Below, in pieces: positions 35,359 through 47,722 of a stretch of 64,000 nt of DNA. The notes under the pieces are model-generated. The model had not been told where the DNA came from, ran no database searches, and saw only the letters and a list, made by a program, of their open reading frames with translations. The DNA is taken from assembly GCA_025201765.1 (NCBI GenBank), contig MU623344.1, positions 124,001-188,000 on the forward strand. The letters are read 5' to 3'. This DNA is from Daldinia sp. FL1419 (taxonomy: Eukaryota > Ascomycota > Sordariomycetes > Xylariales > Hypoxylaceae). The first letter of the stretch is position 1, and each line of letters opens with the position of its first letter. A program made the position numbers and the translations under genes.

Positions 35359-36636
35359 TTAGAAGAGAATCAGAGATGATATAAAGCCACCATCTATGCG
35401 TCGTACGGCTGATGGATTTCGGGCCCATCTTTCCCAAGACTCCGCATGCGAGTTGAGCTACTGCTAGTAGGAGCGTCAACTTTGCGTTTCAACGTACTGT
35501 CCTAGGTCAATAACCTATATATGTGACCCGGGAATTTCATCTAAAGGCATCCCGTGGACAATCTTGGAGCCACCATGAGTCGTTATCAAGCGATGTTCGC
35601 ATTGTCTCACTGATGTCTTATTTACATGATGGTATTGGGCCTGGTCATACGAGCTGTGGGACCGGTTAAAGCCATAGTACCTTGAGCTCAAGAATATCAT
35701 CTAGAATTCGAACCTTTAGATTAGGTAGCTCTGTTGTTTCTTCTCTAGCTACACTCTACTCAATACAAGGTCTCGCATTCTATGGACCATGGTTAATCTC
35801 ACTCTCATTCAAGTCCTGCGTCAAGCATTGCTTCGGTCAACATATGACTAACCCACTACTACCACTGGCATCCCCAAACTGGAAGATATAGGGGTTTGCA
35901 TTGAGCTCTTGGGATGTAGCGGCGGCCATTGTTCATTCCTATACACATATACCCCCGTCCGATCATTTGACCCCGAGAGCGCCCCTATCAGGGGCAAGGT
36001 AAATTTATCTTCCCTCCTCCCGCAATGACTTTTACCTCATCCTTAGGTTCCCGCTGCAAAGACCTGACGCGGCGAGACCTTTGTATTACCAAAAACATAA
36101 TTCAGACGTTGACTTCCATATAATAAAGATTGAATTTCCCCTTGCTCGTCAACCCTGTATTACAGTTAACCCAATTCATATGAGCGGTTACTCTGTCATA
36201 ATAAGTAAATTAACCCAACACGGAGACTTATTCCGCCGACGGTATAAGGGTGGCATCATACGAGCGAGTCATGACATTTGCGTAGCTCATATTTTAACCA
36301 GATACACCTCTGAATCAAGGGAATGGGAATAATGCCGACTTTGAATGGACAACAGCTTTATAATAAGGGTTCGTAATATGACATATTTTACTACGGATCC
36401 GTACATGACTACCTAACGATTTGATAATTCGCAAGAATTATATTAGAAATACAAACTCGAACTAGCGACGGCGATTTCTCAGCGCGGCCGGGTTTTCGTC
36501 CGGGTCGGCGGGTTTGGCGCGTAACATCACCAAACATCACCGACCTCGTCGACACGAGTTTAAAAGCAACCGTTCTTCGCCTAGAATCATCATGTCCTCC
36601 ATGATATTAAGAAGAACATAAGCAAATCCATCAACC
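35359..36636. other. Intergenic stretch between hsk3 and SDR gene
   Basis: About 1.3 kb with no supported gene. Short frames at 35515-35891 and 36081-36332 lack recognisable domains. Confidence 0.5.
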
Positions 36637-37512
36637 ATGACACAAGCAAAAACTATTGTTCTTATTTCGGGCGCGAACCGGGGTCTAGGCGAGGGCCTGG
36701 CCAAGCGATACTTGGCGCAGCCGAACCACGTCGTAATCGCCGCTAACCGGAACCCGAGGCACCCGACGTCGAAAGCGCTCGCCGATCTGCCCAAGGGGGA
36801 GGGCAGTAATTTAATTGTGGTCAAGGTCGACGCTACGGTCGAGCGGGATGCTTTCGACGCCGTGAAGGTTCTAAAGGAGGACCACGGAATCGACCATCTT
36901 GACATTGTCATCGCGAACGCTGGCGTCTCGTTCGTGTGGCCTGCGGTTAAGGATGTCAGGATTGACGATATCAGAGCGCATGTCGAGCCGAATGTTTACG
37001 GCGTCGTGACCTTGTACCAGGCTACGCGCCCTTTGCTGCAGAAGTCTACCCGCGAGCCGATTTTCACGCCTATCGGGTCCTCGGCTGGGTTCATAGGGTG
37101 AGTCCAATCCCCCCTTTTCCTTCTCAATACTCAATAGCATATAATAAACGGAATGCCTACCTACGCTGCGATCATAAATATAAGATTCTGGTTTTGGATG
37201 CTAATACCAGGCACAAGCAGGAAACAACCTCCCATCCCTAACGCGGCGTACGGACCGTCCAAGGCTGCGCTGCACTGGTTTACCGTTCGAATCAACGCCG
37301 AAGACGACTGGCTTAACGCCTTCGTCATGGGTCCTGGCTGGGTCCAAACCGAGCTCGGGAATCAAGGCGCGCGAGGCCTGGGACTCGAACAGGCTCCGCT
37401 GGGAGTTGACGAGTCCTGCGACGGGATGATGGAGATGCTTGCGGTATCTACGAAGGCAGACCATGGCGGAAAGATGGTGTCGTACGACGGGGAGGTCACT
37501 ACGGAGTGGTGA
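36637..37512 (+). CDS. Short-chain dehydrogenase/reductase, ketoreductase-like
   Basis: Classical NAD(P)(H)-dependent SDR of 250 aa from exons 36637-37097 and 37221-37512. The cofactor motif is SGANRGLG (residues 11-18), the NAG motif is IVIANAG, the active-site serine is in PIGSSAGF, and the catalytic YxxxK is in AAYGPSKAA. The 123-bp intron joins GFIG to KQPPIPNAAYG, a typical SDR junction, with donor GTGAGT and acceptor AAGCAG. It resembles the fungal nor-1/versicolorin-ketoreductase-like subgroup that tailors polyketides, but many members have other substrates. It heads a run of accessory genes (RTA1 protein, Zn2Cys6 regulator) on the same strand. The exon sequence is GC-rich compared with its AT-rich flanks. 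Confidence 0.9.
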
Positions 37513-38500
37513 GTGGTGAGTAGTAAGCTGGGCTGTGGGAGTGGGCTGTGTTGGAGAGCTGGGAGCACAGTGCCCGGGAATGGACGTCGTTTCTGGGTTT
37601 TGCAGCTGGAATTTCCTACACAATGTGTCGCAATCGCATATCTGCGCATACACAGCACAGTTACCCTCGGTTAGGCACCTAGCTTAGATCGTGTATGTCG
37701 CTGTTATAACGCTGTTATGTCGAAGCCGGGATTAGGGCGGATTAGGGCAGATTAAACGGAACGAGGTTGATAATAATTCGCATAGCTCTAGGCCGCATAT
37801 AGATTATAGCTTCGTATTCGAGATTATGTATTCTTCTCTTATCCATTCTAAAGCGTTTAGATGATATTTCTTCGAAGCTACGAGTTTCAGCTCATATCTC
37901 AGATGAAGCTGTCTCCTGTGTTATGCCAATTGCCATCACATCACCTTCATACCGTATCCGCGTATTGCTTGACTTCTTATTGGTCGGAAAGTCCCATAAA
38001 TTCCATTTTCGGTAGTCCTAAAATAGTACTAGGACATGGGGGAGGATCGAAGGCGCCCACATTTTGCGAGTTGAAGAGCGTATCCGCGTATAGAACATCC
38101 TTCCATTGGCCAATTCTTCAACACACGCAGAATACTTCTACGTTTGTACATAATGGGATAGGATGTAGTGCAACTAAAGCATCGGGAATGCCATGTAGCA
38201 ACGCGGGTGTAATCTAGATCGCATTGTAGTCAGATTCACTTTCTCCATATTTTAGCATTGGGAATACGCGTATAGCCATGTGAATGGAGGCTCTTAAGGA
38301 TAGACAGACGACGGTGGACTTCAAGAAACAGTTGATTTATATAGAAGCTTCGCCGTTCCGTACAAGTATGATGTTCCGTGGTTCCTTTTCATTTCATCAT
38401 ATTGAGTCGTTCGTTGTATATACCTACTTAGAAAACACCGTATATACATACCTATAGACAGGATCCCATATTTAACGATTGTTTCTCTCCCAAGCTCATC
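37513..38500. other. Intergenic stretch upstream of RTA1 gene
   Basis: No supported gene. A 118-codon frame at 37861-38217 has no recognisable domain. A TATA-like GATTTATATAGA at about 38333-38344 lies about 160 bp before the next ATG and may be its core promoter. Confidence 0.45.
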
Positions 38501-39466
38501 ATGGCCAAGCTCGAACCATATATTGGTGACTACTACTTATGGAAGTATGTGCCCTCGTTGCCGGCGGCGATCATCTTCGCTATACTATTCGCCGTCACCA
38601 CGGGTGTTCACTGTTATCGACTGTACCGGACGAAGCTCTGGTTTTGCTTGCCGTTCGCTATCGGAGGTGCTAGTAAGTTATAAGGCGAATAAATATTTTC
38701 TACTTGGAAAGCGAAGACCAACTCCTCTGACACCAATAAAGTGGAAGTTATAGGCTATTGTGCCCGCGCGGTATCAAATTCCCGGACCGGCGACCTGACC
38801 CCTTATATTATTCAGGAAACATTGATTTTGCTTCCGCCCGCCCTTTTCGCCGCATCGGTCTACATGATCCTGGGGCGCATCATCCGAACCGTGCACGGGG
38901 AGCCCTACTCCCTTATCCGCGTTAACATCTTAACCAAGGTCTTCGTACTCGGCGACGTGGCTTCCTTCTGCGTCCAGAGCGGCGGGGCCGGACTCATGGC
39001 GCAAAGCGGACAAGTGGATATCGGCGAAAAGATTGTCGTCGGAAGTCTGCTTATTCAGATCATCATGTTCGGGCTCTTCATCATCACGGCTGTGTCGTTC
39101 CAAACAAAGTACCAAAAGCGCAAAGTAGATGCTTCGGTGTACGATGCCACGGGCTGGAAGGCTAGCATGCTCATGCTCTATAGCGTGAGCGCGCTTATTA
39201 TGATCCGGAGTATATTCCGAGTAGTCGAATTTTCTGCGGGTCGAGATGGCTATCTACTTAGCAATGAGTGGACAGTTTACGTCTTCGATTCGGTTTTAAT
39301 GTTAGCCGTTATGGTTTTCTTCCTGGTGCGGTATCCAAATAACCTCCAGCGATCTGAGGCAGCCCACTGGACAAATTGGGACGATGAGCTTGCGGGGCGA
39401 AGTCAGAATGAGGCCTCGGCCTCCGACGTAAGGCATGATGGCCCGAACTACCCAATTTCCAAGTGA
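38501..39466 (+). CDS. RTA1-family seven-helix membrane protein
   Basis: Integral membrane protein of the fungal RTA1/lipid-translocating-exporter family, implicated in resistance to 7-aminocholesterol and other toxic lipids. Exons 38501-38672 and 38742-39466 join in phase into 298 aa. The junction creates GGAMEVIGYCARA, a hallmark of the family's second helix. About seven hydrophobic segments are visible, including PAAIIFAILFAVTTGVH, LILLPPALFAASVYMIL, VVGSLLIQIIMFGLFII and FDSVLMLAVMVFFLV. Other family motifs are FVLGDVASFCVQSGGAGLM and RSIFRVVEFSAG with a following glycine. The C-terminal tail is hydrophilic and probably cytosolic. The 69-bp intron has a GTAAGT donor and an AAG acceptor. 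It lies between an SDR and a Zn2Cys6 regulator that resembles sterol regulators, which would suit a role in lipid or xenobiotic stress. Confidence 0.93.
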
Positions 39467-39947
39467 AAGGCTGTGTGCTTGGCCTTGGGCAGCTTATGGC
39501 ATGTTTACAGGATTACTTCTTCTCTTAATGTTATGAATATAGTAAGTAGCGATGGTTACTATATGTCAGACAAGAGTATAGACCGCATGGATATGTAAAT
39601 GTCTAACTAACATGAGTTTTGGCCGCGTTAAAAAAAAAAAAAAAAAAAAAAAAATCTATAGAAATCCTCTTGGAATTGCTAGAACGCTGGAGCTGTATAG
39701 ATGCCGGGAGGACGAAGTGGGGCTCGCCGGTCACTTACCCCTGACTCGATGGGACTAATAACACGACTACTACGTTACTCCGCCACAATCTTCACCTTAT
39801 AAAATCTCTTGCTTCTGTAGAACCGAGGGTATGGTTAATTAGTAATGTACAAGTCTTGACGAGTTTTCAAATGCTCGATAAATCAAAAGAAATTATAGGA
39901 TATTATACTGAGTTATACCGAGTTATACCAAGTTTCAAAAAACGAAG
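39467..39947. other. Short intergenic stretch with poly(A) tract
   Basis: It separates the RTA1 gene from the regulator gene. Apart from the poly(A) run it shows nothing recognisable, only the presumed terminator of one gene and promoter of the next. Confidence 0.5.
39630..39654. repeat. Poly(A) tract of 25 residues
   Basis: A pure run of 25 A residues lies about 160 bp beyond the RTA1 stop codon. It could be a slippage tract, a nucleosome-excluding element or the tail of an old retroposed sequence. No target-site duplication was recognised. Confidence 0.8.
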
Positions 39948-41177
39948 ATGCCTCGTAGATCTCATCAAAAATCTCGGACCGGTTGTCTCGAGTGTAAACG
40001 ACGACATATCAAGGTAATCTTTTAGTCCTGATCCACAATCTAGTTCTAAACTTTAGGATATCAGTGCGATGAGAACCGACCGGCATGCGGCAACTGCACA
40101 ATTAGCTCGAGACAATGCTCCTTTTTAACTTCTCAACCGATTCTTCCCGCCGGGGTCAGACGTTCGGCAAAGTCTGCGAGCCCGGGCCTCTTCCGATCTT
40201 CTTCGAATGCATCGACACCCTCTCAGTCGTCTTCTCCTATTAGTCCGAACTGTGAACCATCGATTATCCAGGATGTTAATATGATGCATATGGAACTCTT
40301 TAACCACTGTATCAACAGCAATTTCGACCTACCACCCTTATCACAAGACCCTGAAAAGATAGCTTCTCCGGGGATGATTGTGGACGCGGCTCTATCCTCT
40401 CCTTTTCTAATGCACGAGATGTTGGCTTTCGGCGCACTTCATCTAGCTCACCTTAAGCCTGAAAAGGCACATTTCTACAAACACCATGCAGTTGGCTTGC
40501 AAACCCACGCACTTAGCATCTTCAACCGTGAGATGACGGGTGTCACAAGCGAGAACTGCCTGGAGGTTTTAGTTTTTACCTGGTTTATGACCTTGCATAC
40601 ACTCTGCGATACTACGGACTCGACAGATCCGCATACATTTTTGGATCAATTCGTTCACTACTTGCAGATGCAGCGAGGTGTGCGAGCCGTTACTGCGGAA
40701 GCATGGCATCTTATGCTTCAGTCGAAGATGGGCTTCGTACTGCGAGAAGCCTCCAGAATTGTTGAGGAAGCCGGTCCAGGGTCCCACACCACTGAACTGG
40801 AAAGCTGTATCCAGAATTCACCCGCATTGGATCCGAACGAGAAGACTGTCTGCAAAGACGCATTGGATAGGATCCAGTGCATTTTGAGCAAAGCTGACGA
40901 TGCGAAGAAAAACGGCACCTCTCTAGAAACTCCACCCTTGTCTATAATCTCGTGGCCGATAATAATCGAAGCCGATTTCATTCGATTGGTATCAGAAAGA
41001 AGGCCAGAAGCCCTCCTCGTCCTTGCATACTACGCCATACCGCTGCACTTGTGTCGAGACGTGTGGATCATAAGGAATGCCGGCCAGTTACTAGTTGATA
41101 GTATTCGATTGCACCTAGACCCAAAGTGGCATAGATGGTTGGACTGGCCGGGGGTCATGATGACCATACTCTCATAG
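39948..41177 (+). CDS. Zn2Cys6 binuclear-cluster transcription factor
   Basis: Predicted nuclear transcription regulator of 392 aa from exons 39948-40013 and 40065-41177. The 51-bp intron falls inside the zinc cluster, and removing it gives Cys13-x2-Cys16-x6-Cys23-x6-Cys30-x2-Cys33-x6-Cys40, a complete Gal4-type cluster. The basic stretch KRRHIKCDENRPACGNC is typical of the Upc2/sterol-uptake-control-like subgroup. A Ser/Pro-rich linker follows to about residue 80. The helical fungal-specific regulatory domain covers most of the rest, with ELFNHCI, FLMHEMLAFGALHLAHL and ENCLEVLVFTWF segments. The start is the ATG immediately before the basic N terminus. Its neighbours are an RTA1 membrane protein and an SDR, so it may regulate them; that link is inference. 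Confidence 0.9.
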
Positions 41178-43773
41178 TGCACTTATCGAAGAATCTGCGA
41201 TTTAGAGACTTTTGGCGTTATGGGCTAGACGATTTTGTTTAGAGATGGGTTAGCCGTCAGGGACTTGGAAGGGTTTAGGGCGAGACGAAGGAGTCTATAC
41301 ACTAGTAATGTGGATTTGGTATAAGGATAGAGAGCAACGGCGGAATATCCTAGAGCAGCTATCCTAGAGACTATCACATCTCGAAGAGATTTTATAACTA
41401 ATGCCTATTCACGGTTTTGAATTAATGCACGTGCAAGGGTCGGTTAACGTAACCCATGTCTAGGGTTTCGTACAATTGGCATTCCCATCCGAGGTTACGA
41501 GAAGATATCTGGAACCACCCCTGCATTCTAGGGCTTTGTATATCGGCAGTTAAAAGAAAGTAGGAGGATTTTTGCTAAATTAGCCTCCTTCTGGAAGGGT
41601 TCCATTCGATCAAACCCCAGTTTCAGGAGCTTAGACATCAGCTATAATAAAGCACGCGCAATTTCACTCGATTCTACGCCTCCTGCTTTTTGAGGTTCTA
41701 TACAGATTGAATAAGAGAATACCGAGGCAATGGATCTCGCCCACCATATGTATACCATGGAACTCACACGATTGTGATATATTCTATTCAAAACATTGGT
41801 GTGAGGCACTTGGACAAGTTACTAAGAGTAGTTTGAGAAAAGTAACGTCGCTCATTTTATAATAACCTTGGGAATATTTTCCTAGTGCCAGTCATAGGCG
41901 GTTGTTTTATTGGGATAACTAGCCCCCTCTACTATGTATCTACAACAAATACCGAATACTCGATGACGTCGAAGCGAAGAATTTGGGGCTCTTTCACATC
42001 CCACATCCGGGCAAGCATTATATTCAGCTTTATGACGACAATCTAAGCGATTCGGCGCAAGGATGATCAAACCGCATCATGACAGGGAATATTTAAAGTG
42101 ACAGAGCCATATTCTCCACTAAATGCGAGCCAATCTAGACTTTACGCATTGACAACTTAGAGTAGTAGTAGTATCGACTTGATAGATCGTTCCTCAACTA
42201 GTAGGAGACCAAGATATTCCTACAACGGCGGGTGCGCATAGGTATACTCAATACCAAACTACGGTCTCACTTATGTAATTTCAGTTATTATGGGTTCTAC
42301 ATGGCTGTGAATAGGTACCGCGATTGGAATTCCTTGTTGGTAGCGAGGTGGTATAAACCACGAGACATATCTGCAGTTCAGTGGCAGAGTAACTTTCTTG
42401 AAAATCCTTACTCTCGTCGAATGTGGGGTTGCGCAAGGGAGTATCCTTGCAACTCAAATCGAATCCCTGTTTAGAGCACGAGGAAACTTGAAGACCCAGT
42501 GTTTGCCATGCTTGGACCACACCACCGGGGGGAGCCAAATCTCTAGGATAAGTGGAAGCTAACAAGATGCTAAGTACGAATAATACGAGACCCGAGACCC
42601 GAGACCCGAAACCCGAAACCCGGGCTTTCTGTATATGTCGGGTTTGATCCCTCACTTTCCGAAGCCTCGAAACAACCGCCTGTCCCTATACTGGCTTAAC
42701 GTGACGGCGCCTGCTTGACCAAGACTAGCAACATGTTTTTAGTCTTCAACCGCGATATCAGCCCCACGGCATGTGTTTCAACGTTCAAGGGAGTCGCTCA
42801 GGATTTTCTACCCTGTTCTACGGGTCTATTAGCCGCCGAGACGACGATGCTATAATCGACAACGCCGATGGAGGCTCTAAAGCGACCGCTGCGAAAATAA
42901 CTCCTGCGATTCGTGTCTGCAAAATTGCGAGACTAACCTCGTGAAGCCGAGACTGTAGCTTAGCTTGACGGCATCTTCCGAAGACGCGATTAAGATTTTC
43001 TAGATAAGGGTTCCTGGATCTCTGCTCTCCCGGGCCGCGCCCCCGTTGATACAAAGGCCGCAAGCGGCGCTTAAGTGGATCACCATCTTAAGCGCTACCG
43101 ACCATGTAAGTCTACCTACATACGGCTCTTATCTAGTGGTAATCTACGATGCCAAAGACTGAGTTGAAAGTAAATCGTTATCACAACCCCTGATGATGGG
43201 TAAATTATGGCTAGTCGTCGAATCCCGAGGTTTCGGCCGGGGCTTTACTATACGCTTTATAGGTCGACCGTCGACGAGCGCGTTAACCTAGGAGACGAGA
43301 TGGCATAATCTAGTTGATAATAATAGCCCTATGATTAGACTTGGAGTAATCGTTTGTAGCTACCTAGTCTATAAAAATCACGGATATCCGTATTGGACCT
43401 TATGTTAGAGTTTTCGATACCTTGATACTGTGTAAATAAGTTTAACTCGTCACATATAGATAGGCGCAGAGCATACTCTTGGGAATCATTTCAAATACGT
43501 ATGTGTATGTGTTTGAAAAAGGGGGTAAATACAACTGTAGAGATGTCGGGTAAAGCTCCCCTTTCCGGATATGCCTTTTGCCTTGCCTAGCAACAGCCCG
43601 TTTTCCGTTTTCAATATACCACAAGCTGCATAATAGGTTCAGATCTTGGGCTGAGGGAATAATTTCCACTCTGCGCCGGATATAACCACCCAAGTAATTA
43701 GAGATGCCAAAAATTTAGAAAGCATATCTAGTACCTCATCGATACCGTATTTACTATGCAGGCTTCTTGAATC
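41178..43773. other. 2.6 kb gene-poor stretch
   Basis: No supported gene. Open frames at 42232-42474, 42281-42655 and 42818-43063 have no recognisable domain, although the last has a more protein-like composition. A heptamer tandem repeat lies at 42586-42620. Confidence 0.5.
42586..42620. repeat. Heptamer tandem repeat, five units
   Basis: Five consecutive 7-bp units are visible: three CGAGACC followed by two CGAAACC. The change between blocks is a single G-to-A transition. It is in noncoding sequence. Confidence 0.85.
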
Positions 43774-44724
43774 TTAGACTTCGGGCTTTCTACCGAACAC
43801 CACTCTTAGGGGCATACAAGCTCCTTGCGTTCTCAACTCTTCTTCGAAGCGCGCTGGCCAAGTCTCGAAATCCTCCCCAGATATACACTTGAGTCCTCCC
43901 GGAACGACTGGATTCTTATGTTAACCCCATTTCTCCTTAGAGCTTAAGTATCAAGGAGTAGACTTACCTTTGCCGGCTATAGTGATATTCTTACCACCAC
44001 CTACGGTGCTTTGAACGCTAATATCAGCCAATTTTGGATCTTTGTGTTTGGGGCCAATGCCGATAGGCAGTAGCACGCTTTGGACGTCCACGAAACCAGC
44101 ATCCTTCACCATGTCCTCCAGTTCGGCGGCGAAACTGCTGTTAGTACCTCTCATGGCCCACAGTTCGCTCAGCATATCGAGGAACTGCTTGTAGGCGGGC
44201 CCATGGCTCTCGTCGGTTGCTTCGTACTGAGGCTCCATCAGCTCGATCCAACCACCTGGCTTCACTAGCTCCCCTAGGGAGCTGATGGCCTCGCGCTTCT
44301 TTGGGCCTGCTTGGAATAGTACTAGAGTCTGGTGGACATAGTCAAATGTTGACTTCCACGACTCCGGCCATGGTTCATTGATATCCTGAATTTGCAAATT
44401 GATTCCTGGCCGCGGCGGGTCCGGAAAGCGATCCTGGAGATCAGTCCCGACTAAAGTAGCGGAGTCTGGGTCTTGAAGAGAAGCCTGGAATTGCGAGAGC
44501 CAAAATCCTACGTTATAGCATTAGCTAGGTAAGTTCCCTAGGTATTGGGAGAGCCCCAAAATTATACCGTTATTAGTAGCACTGTCGAGCACCTTGATGT
44601 TGCTGCGCGTCGTATCGATGGGGGCGAGAAATACATTGCCATCCATGTAAGCTCTTACCGCAGCAGATGCCTGCTCTAGACGCCTATTCTCAGCTTCTGT
44701 CGAGTCTACGAAGTATTCTGGCAT
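43774..44724 (-). CDS. LaeA-like SAM-dependent methyltransferase
   Basis: Predicted class I methyltransferase of the fungal LaeA/UMTA-like group, 276 aa. Exons are 44568-44724, 43968-44507 and 43774-43907. I chose the last acceptor, CCAG at 43908-43910, because it alone restores the reading frame of the typical ending FETWPARFEEELR...PLRVVFGRKPE. The N terminus has the motif-I strand IKVLDSATNNGFWL, then DINEPWP and FDYVHQTLVL (post-I/II region), GELVKPGGWIELMEPQ (the usual LKPGGWxE) and the C-terminal GRKP ending. Motif I lacks the usual Gly-x-Gly pattern, so cofactor binding may differ. Introns are both 60 bp. It is transcribed opposite to the flanking regulator and aldo-keto reductase genes. 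Substrate unknown; members act on small metabolites or in secondary-metabolism control. Confidence 0.85.
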
Positions 44725-45635
44725 TGCAACTGAGACGTGATGGGTTTACCTAAGGGGTGTAGCTGACGAACAGAACGTCGCCAAGTAGAAGAAAGATTCG
44801 CTCGGGCCTAGGAATAAGAGCGTATTTATAAAGTTTATATAGTTACATGGGTACATACCTAGATGGGTATAAGATCGGAATGTAAGCTGCGAAATCTGGG
44901 GTAATACAAGGATTCAAATCATATATACGATTTTGGCATATACCTACCTTTTTAGGTAGGGGGTAGACAACTCAGTAAACCTACGACCAATTATTTCTCT
45001 CTATTCCGCTGTATTGTCCGTAAGGCTTGCTTGGGACTTGGGACAACACGTAGTTGCGTCTTAGCACGGCGCTAACATACGAAATATTCATAACCCCTGA
45101 GGACCTTAGACAAGCGACATCGTTCACACAAGCTACATCTCCAACACAAACTCGCTGGCCTTGATATGAAGCGTTGAAGAATTAAATAAAACTGATTTAT
45201 AAGAGTAATGTACCCTTACGCAACGCGTTCGAGAGGGATACGTAATGGCCCGCAGTCGTTGTCTTCCCCACCGGAAAGCCGTCGATTTGCGTAAGTTTTC
45301 TGTACCGAGCAAGGGAAAGCTCCTCGTGATCCTACGAAAGTGCATATGTGCGTCGGTTCGATGGTTCCCCATCTTGGTGTGGAGCTATGGGTTCTGATAT
45401 AGGCCATTACGGTCTTCATACCGTCGTTGGTGTAATGAATTAACGTTGGTCTCGATTTAACATGCGGGCAGTTATAATTCGAGAGGACATTTATTGATAT
45501 TTCGGTTTGGAACTAGCCTAAACACGTACGAAGAGGCCTATCCAATAGGTATAACCATGGTAGTGTTGAAGTAGGGTGCACCACCACGACGCATTGCACT
45601 AAGGAATATAAGTCAAAAGAGCAATACACTTCATC
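44725..45635. other. Intergenic stretch upstream of the 5S rRNA gene
   Basis: No supported gene. The first part is presumably the promoter of the methyltransferase. Minus-strand frames at 45133-45419 are unrecognised. Confidence 0.5.
45606..45612 (+). promoter_or_regulatory. Upstream TATA-like element of 5S rRNA gene
   Basis: ATATAAG lies 24-30 bp before the 5S transcript start. Neurospora 5S genes are known to need a TATA element near position -29 for Pol III transcription, so spacing and sequence fit. Confidence 0.55.
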
Positions 45636-45754
45636 ACGTACGACCATAGGATCTGGAAAACTCGGGATCCCGTCCGCTCTCCCATAGATAAGCCAGATAC
45701 CGCCGGATCAGTAGTTGGGTCGGTGACGACCAGCGAATCCCCGGTGTTGTACGT
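45636..45754 (+). rRNA. 5S ribosomal RNA gene (dispersed copy)
   Basis: A 119-nt sequence matches fungal 5S rRNA. Its ends ACGTACGAC and GTTGTACGT pair as helix I. It contains the conserved CCATAGGATCTGG, CGGGATCCCGTCCGCTC and GATCAGTAGTTGGGTC blocks and the box-C region GGTGACGACCAGCGAATC. Helices II (GGATCTGG with CCAGATACC, one bulge), IV and V can be formed. A T-run follows immediately (TTTTTG), a Pol III terminator. It stands alone between protein genes, as in filamentous ascomycetes where 5S copies are scattered rather than in the rDNA repeat. No disabling change was seen, so it is probably functional. Confidence 0.95.
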
Positions 45755-47722
45755 TTTTGTCATTTTTGCTTCCGGTTTTTTTTAATTCTTTTTTTATCCC
45801 ACCTTCTAGTTCTTCAAGTTATTCAATTATAAATGTTTTGTCTCTACCTTGCTATGTTATTGCGTTATCCGTTGTAGTTTTTGTTTTGGTCTGGAGTTGT
45901 TCGAATAGAGTCTACTTCCGATGGAACTCACAAATCCACACAATAAGTAGAGGTCCATGTTGCCTTATACCATATGAACAAGCTCATAAACCCATATTTT
46001 TGTTTAGAAAAAATCTACTACGCGATTTCTCCAAATTTTATGGAAATCATGAGACACTATAAAGGCCCAGGTATGCAATCACTTAGGCCGACTCAGACAT
46101 TCTCAGTCTAATTCGCCCCGCCCAACGACAAGAAGCGAAAAGAGTTTGCCTGCAATATTTTCATAAGTATAAGAGGTACTCTGCGGTAGAGCTACTCGTT
46201 ATTGAACCAACTCTTATGTTGTTGCGGGCCTTTGCCTTTAAGAAGACTATGGCGAGAAGTCGGCTGTCACGATTCGGATGTGGGCTTCAGACCTAACGAA
46301 AATAAATTAGATTGACCAAGAATTTTTATAGAGATATTAAGAGATATCTTGATATTAGCAAGTATCCCGCGCCTGTATGGACTAAAGGTGCTTTTATATT
46401 ATTAACCTCTTGTTGGAGTCTTTAACAGGGACATGGATTTTACCGTACGAACTGGACAATGGCATAGCGGGTATACAAGACAATCACCCAGACATGATAT
46501 CGCAAATGTGAACGTATCATGATGTTACGATTTGAGTATAATTAACATTGTTAAAATAACCAACCGTAAAACTTGGAAGCCTCAGCCATTTGATGGGGGG
46601 GGCTAGAGTTTTAGGTATAATGGTATATATATGAAGCTGATGTTCAATATACCTACTAATAGGTAGGTAATAGGAAGCACCCAGATTCCTTCTTGGTGGC
46701 TTTATAAATTTAGAACCACCTGCTCTGAGCTGAACCGCGCGCTGTGCCTCTTAGATAGACTACTATAAGCACGACTGCATACGTAGATCTATGAAAAGAG
46801 CCAAGAAATGATAATTTGCCGAGCGGGGTATGGAAATGCTACGGTCGTGGCGATGGCGCACAGTGTATCAACAATTACGATCGAAATAGAGCCTAAGATA
46901 TCTTGGGTAGATACTATAGTGATTTTCAACTATGTTGGTAACAGAATATCTCAGTTGGTAACTAGTCGGTGTTCTATATTTTGATAAGTCCGGGCTTAAA
47001 TGGATTTTGTCGAGGCTTACCTAGGAACGGGATCCGCGGGATTAAGCGCCAGGCCTACGGTCGTAACGATTAGCTCCGCAACCATGCCGTATGCGATAAT
47101 AGCATCTGTGTACGGATCCGTACTGAGCCCCGTCAAAGAGCACTGAAACTCTTCATGAGATGGTTAATACTATAGTTCTTCCCACGTGTAAAACAAGGAT
47201 AAATTCACGATCTTGGTACCAACCCTTGTTCTGGTCTATAAGGCTTCCATACGCGTCATATGGAAGTCCACTTCTAAGCTCCGTGTTAATCGATAGGCAG
47301 CCTATCCAAGTGCGCATGTGGAGGAGCTTAGACAGTGCATGGCCAATAGGTTTGGCACCAGATACGACCAGTCCGATAAGGTAATTACTATTGTAGCGTG
47401 GAGGTTAGACTGTTAGCAATCGAGCGTGATGGAGTGCCCTACACTACATGGGTTCTCCTCCTGGCCGGAATTAAAATCCCCGAGAGGCATTAAAGCCGTT
47501 AGGGCTTAGTCTAATATTTCGATTCTACGCTGAATTGACTATGCAAATCGCTAGTGACGTGAACGTTAAGTAAAATCGACGATTGAGAATATAAACTTGG
47601 TCACAGAACATAACCATATCGTTTGAGCCAGCAACAACATCTACCATCCGAGAACAACACGCCTGCCATTTCCGAGCAGTCAGCTTCAAATACCCCCAGA
47701 CTTAGATCCATCCGAGATAAAC
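45755..47722. other. 2 kb gene-poor stretch after the 5S gene
   Basis: It begins with T-rich sequence, which produces a spurious hydrophobic open frame at 45757-46062. The rest has no recognisable gene. A TACCTACTAATAGGTAGGTA motif lies near 46651-46672. Confidence 0.5.

Noticed and set aside
37861..38217. 118-codon frame between SDR and RTA1 genes
   Set aside because: No recognised domain, no conserved motif and no splice signals linking it to either neighbour.
42586..42620. Heptamer array considered as a CRISPR-like or telomeric repeat
   Set aside because: No spacers, unit too short for CRISPR, and the unit is not a known telomere repeat; it is a simple tandem repeat. No CRISPR array occurs in this eukaryotic window.
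45757..46062. Hydrophobic 101-codon frame right after the 5S gene
   Set aside because: It starts in the T-run that terminates the 5S gene, and its Phe/Ser-rich composition follows from that tract.
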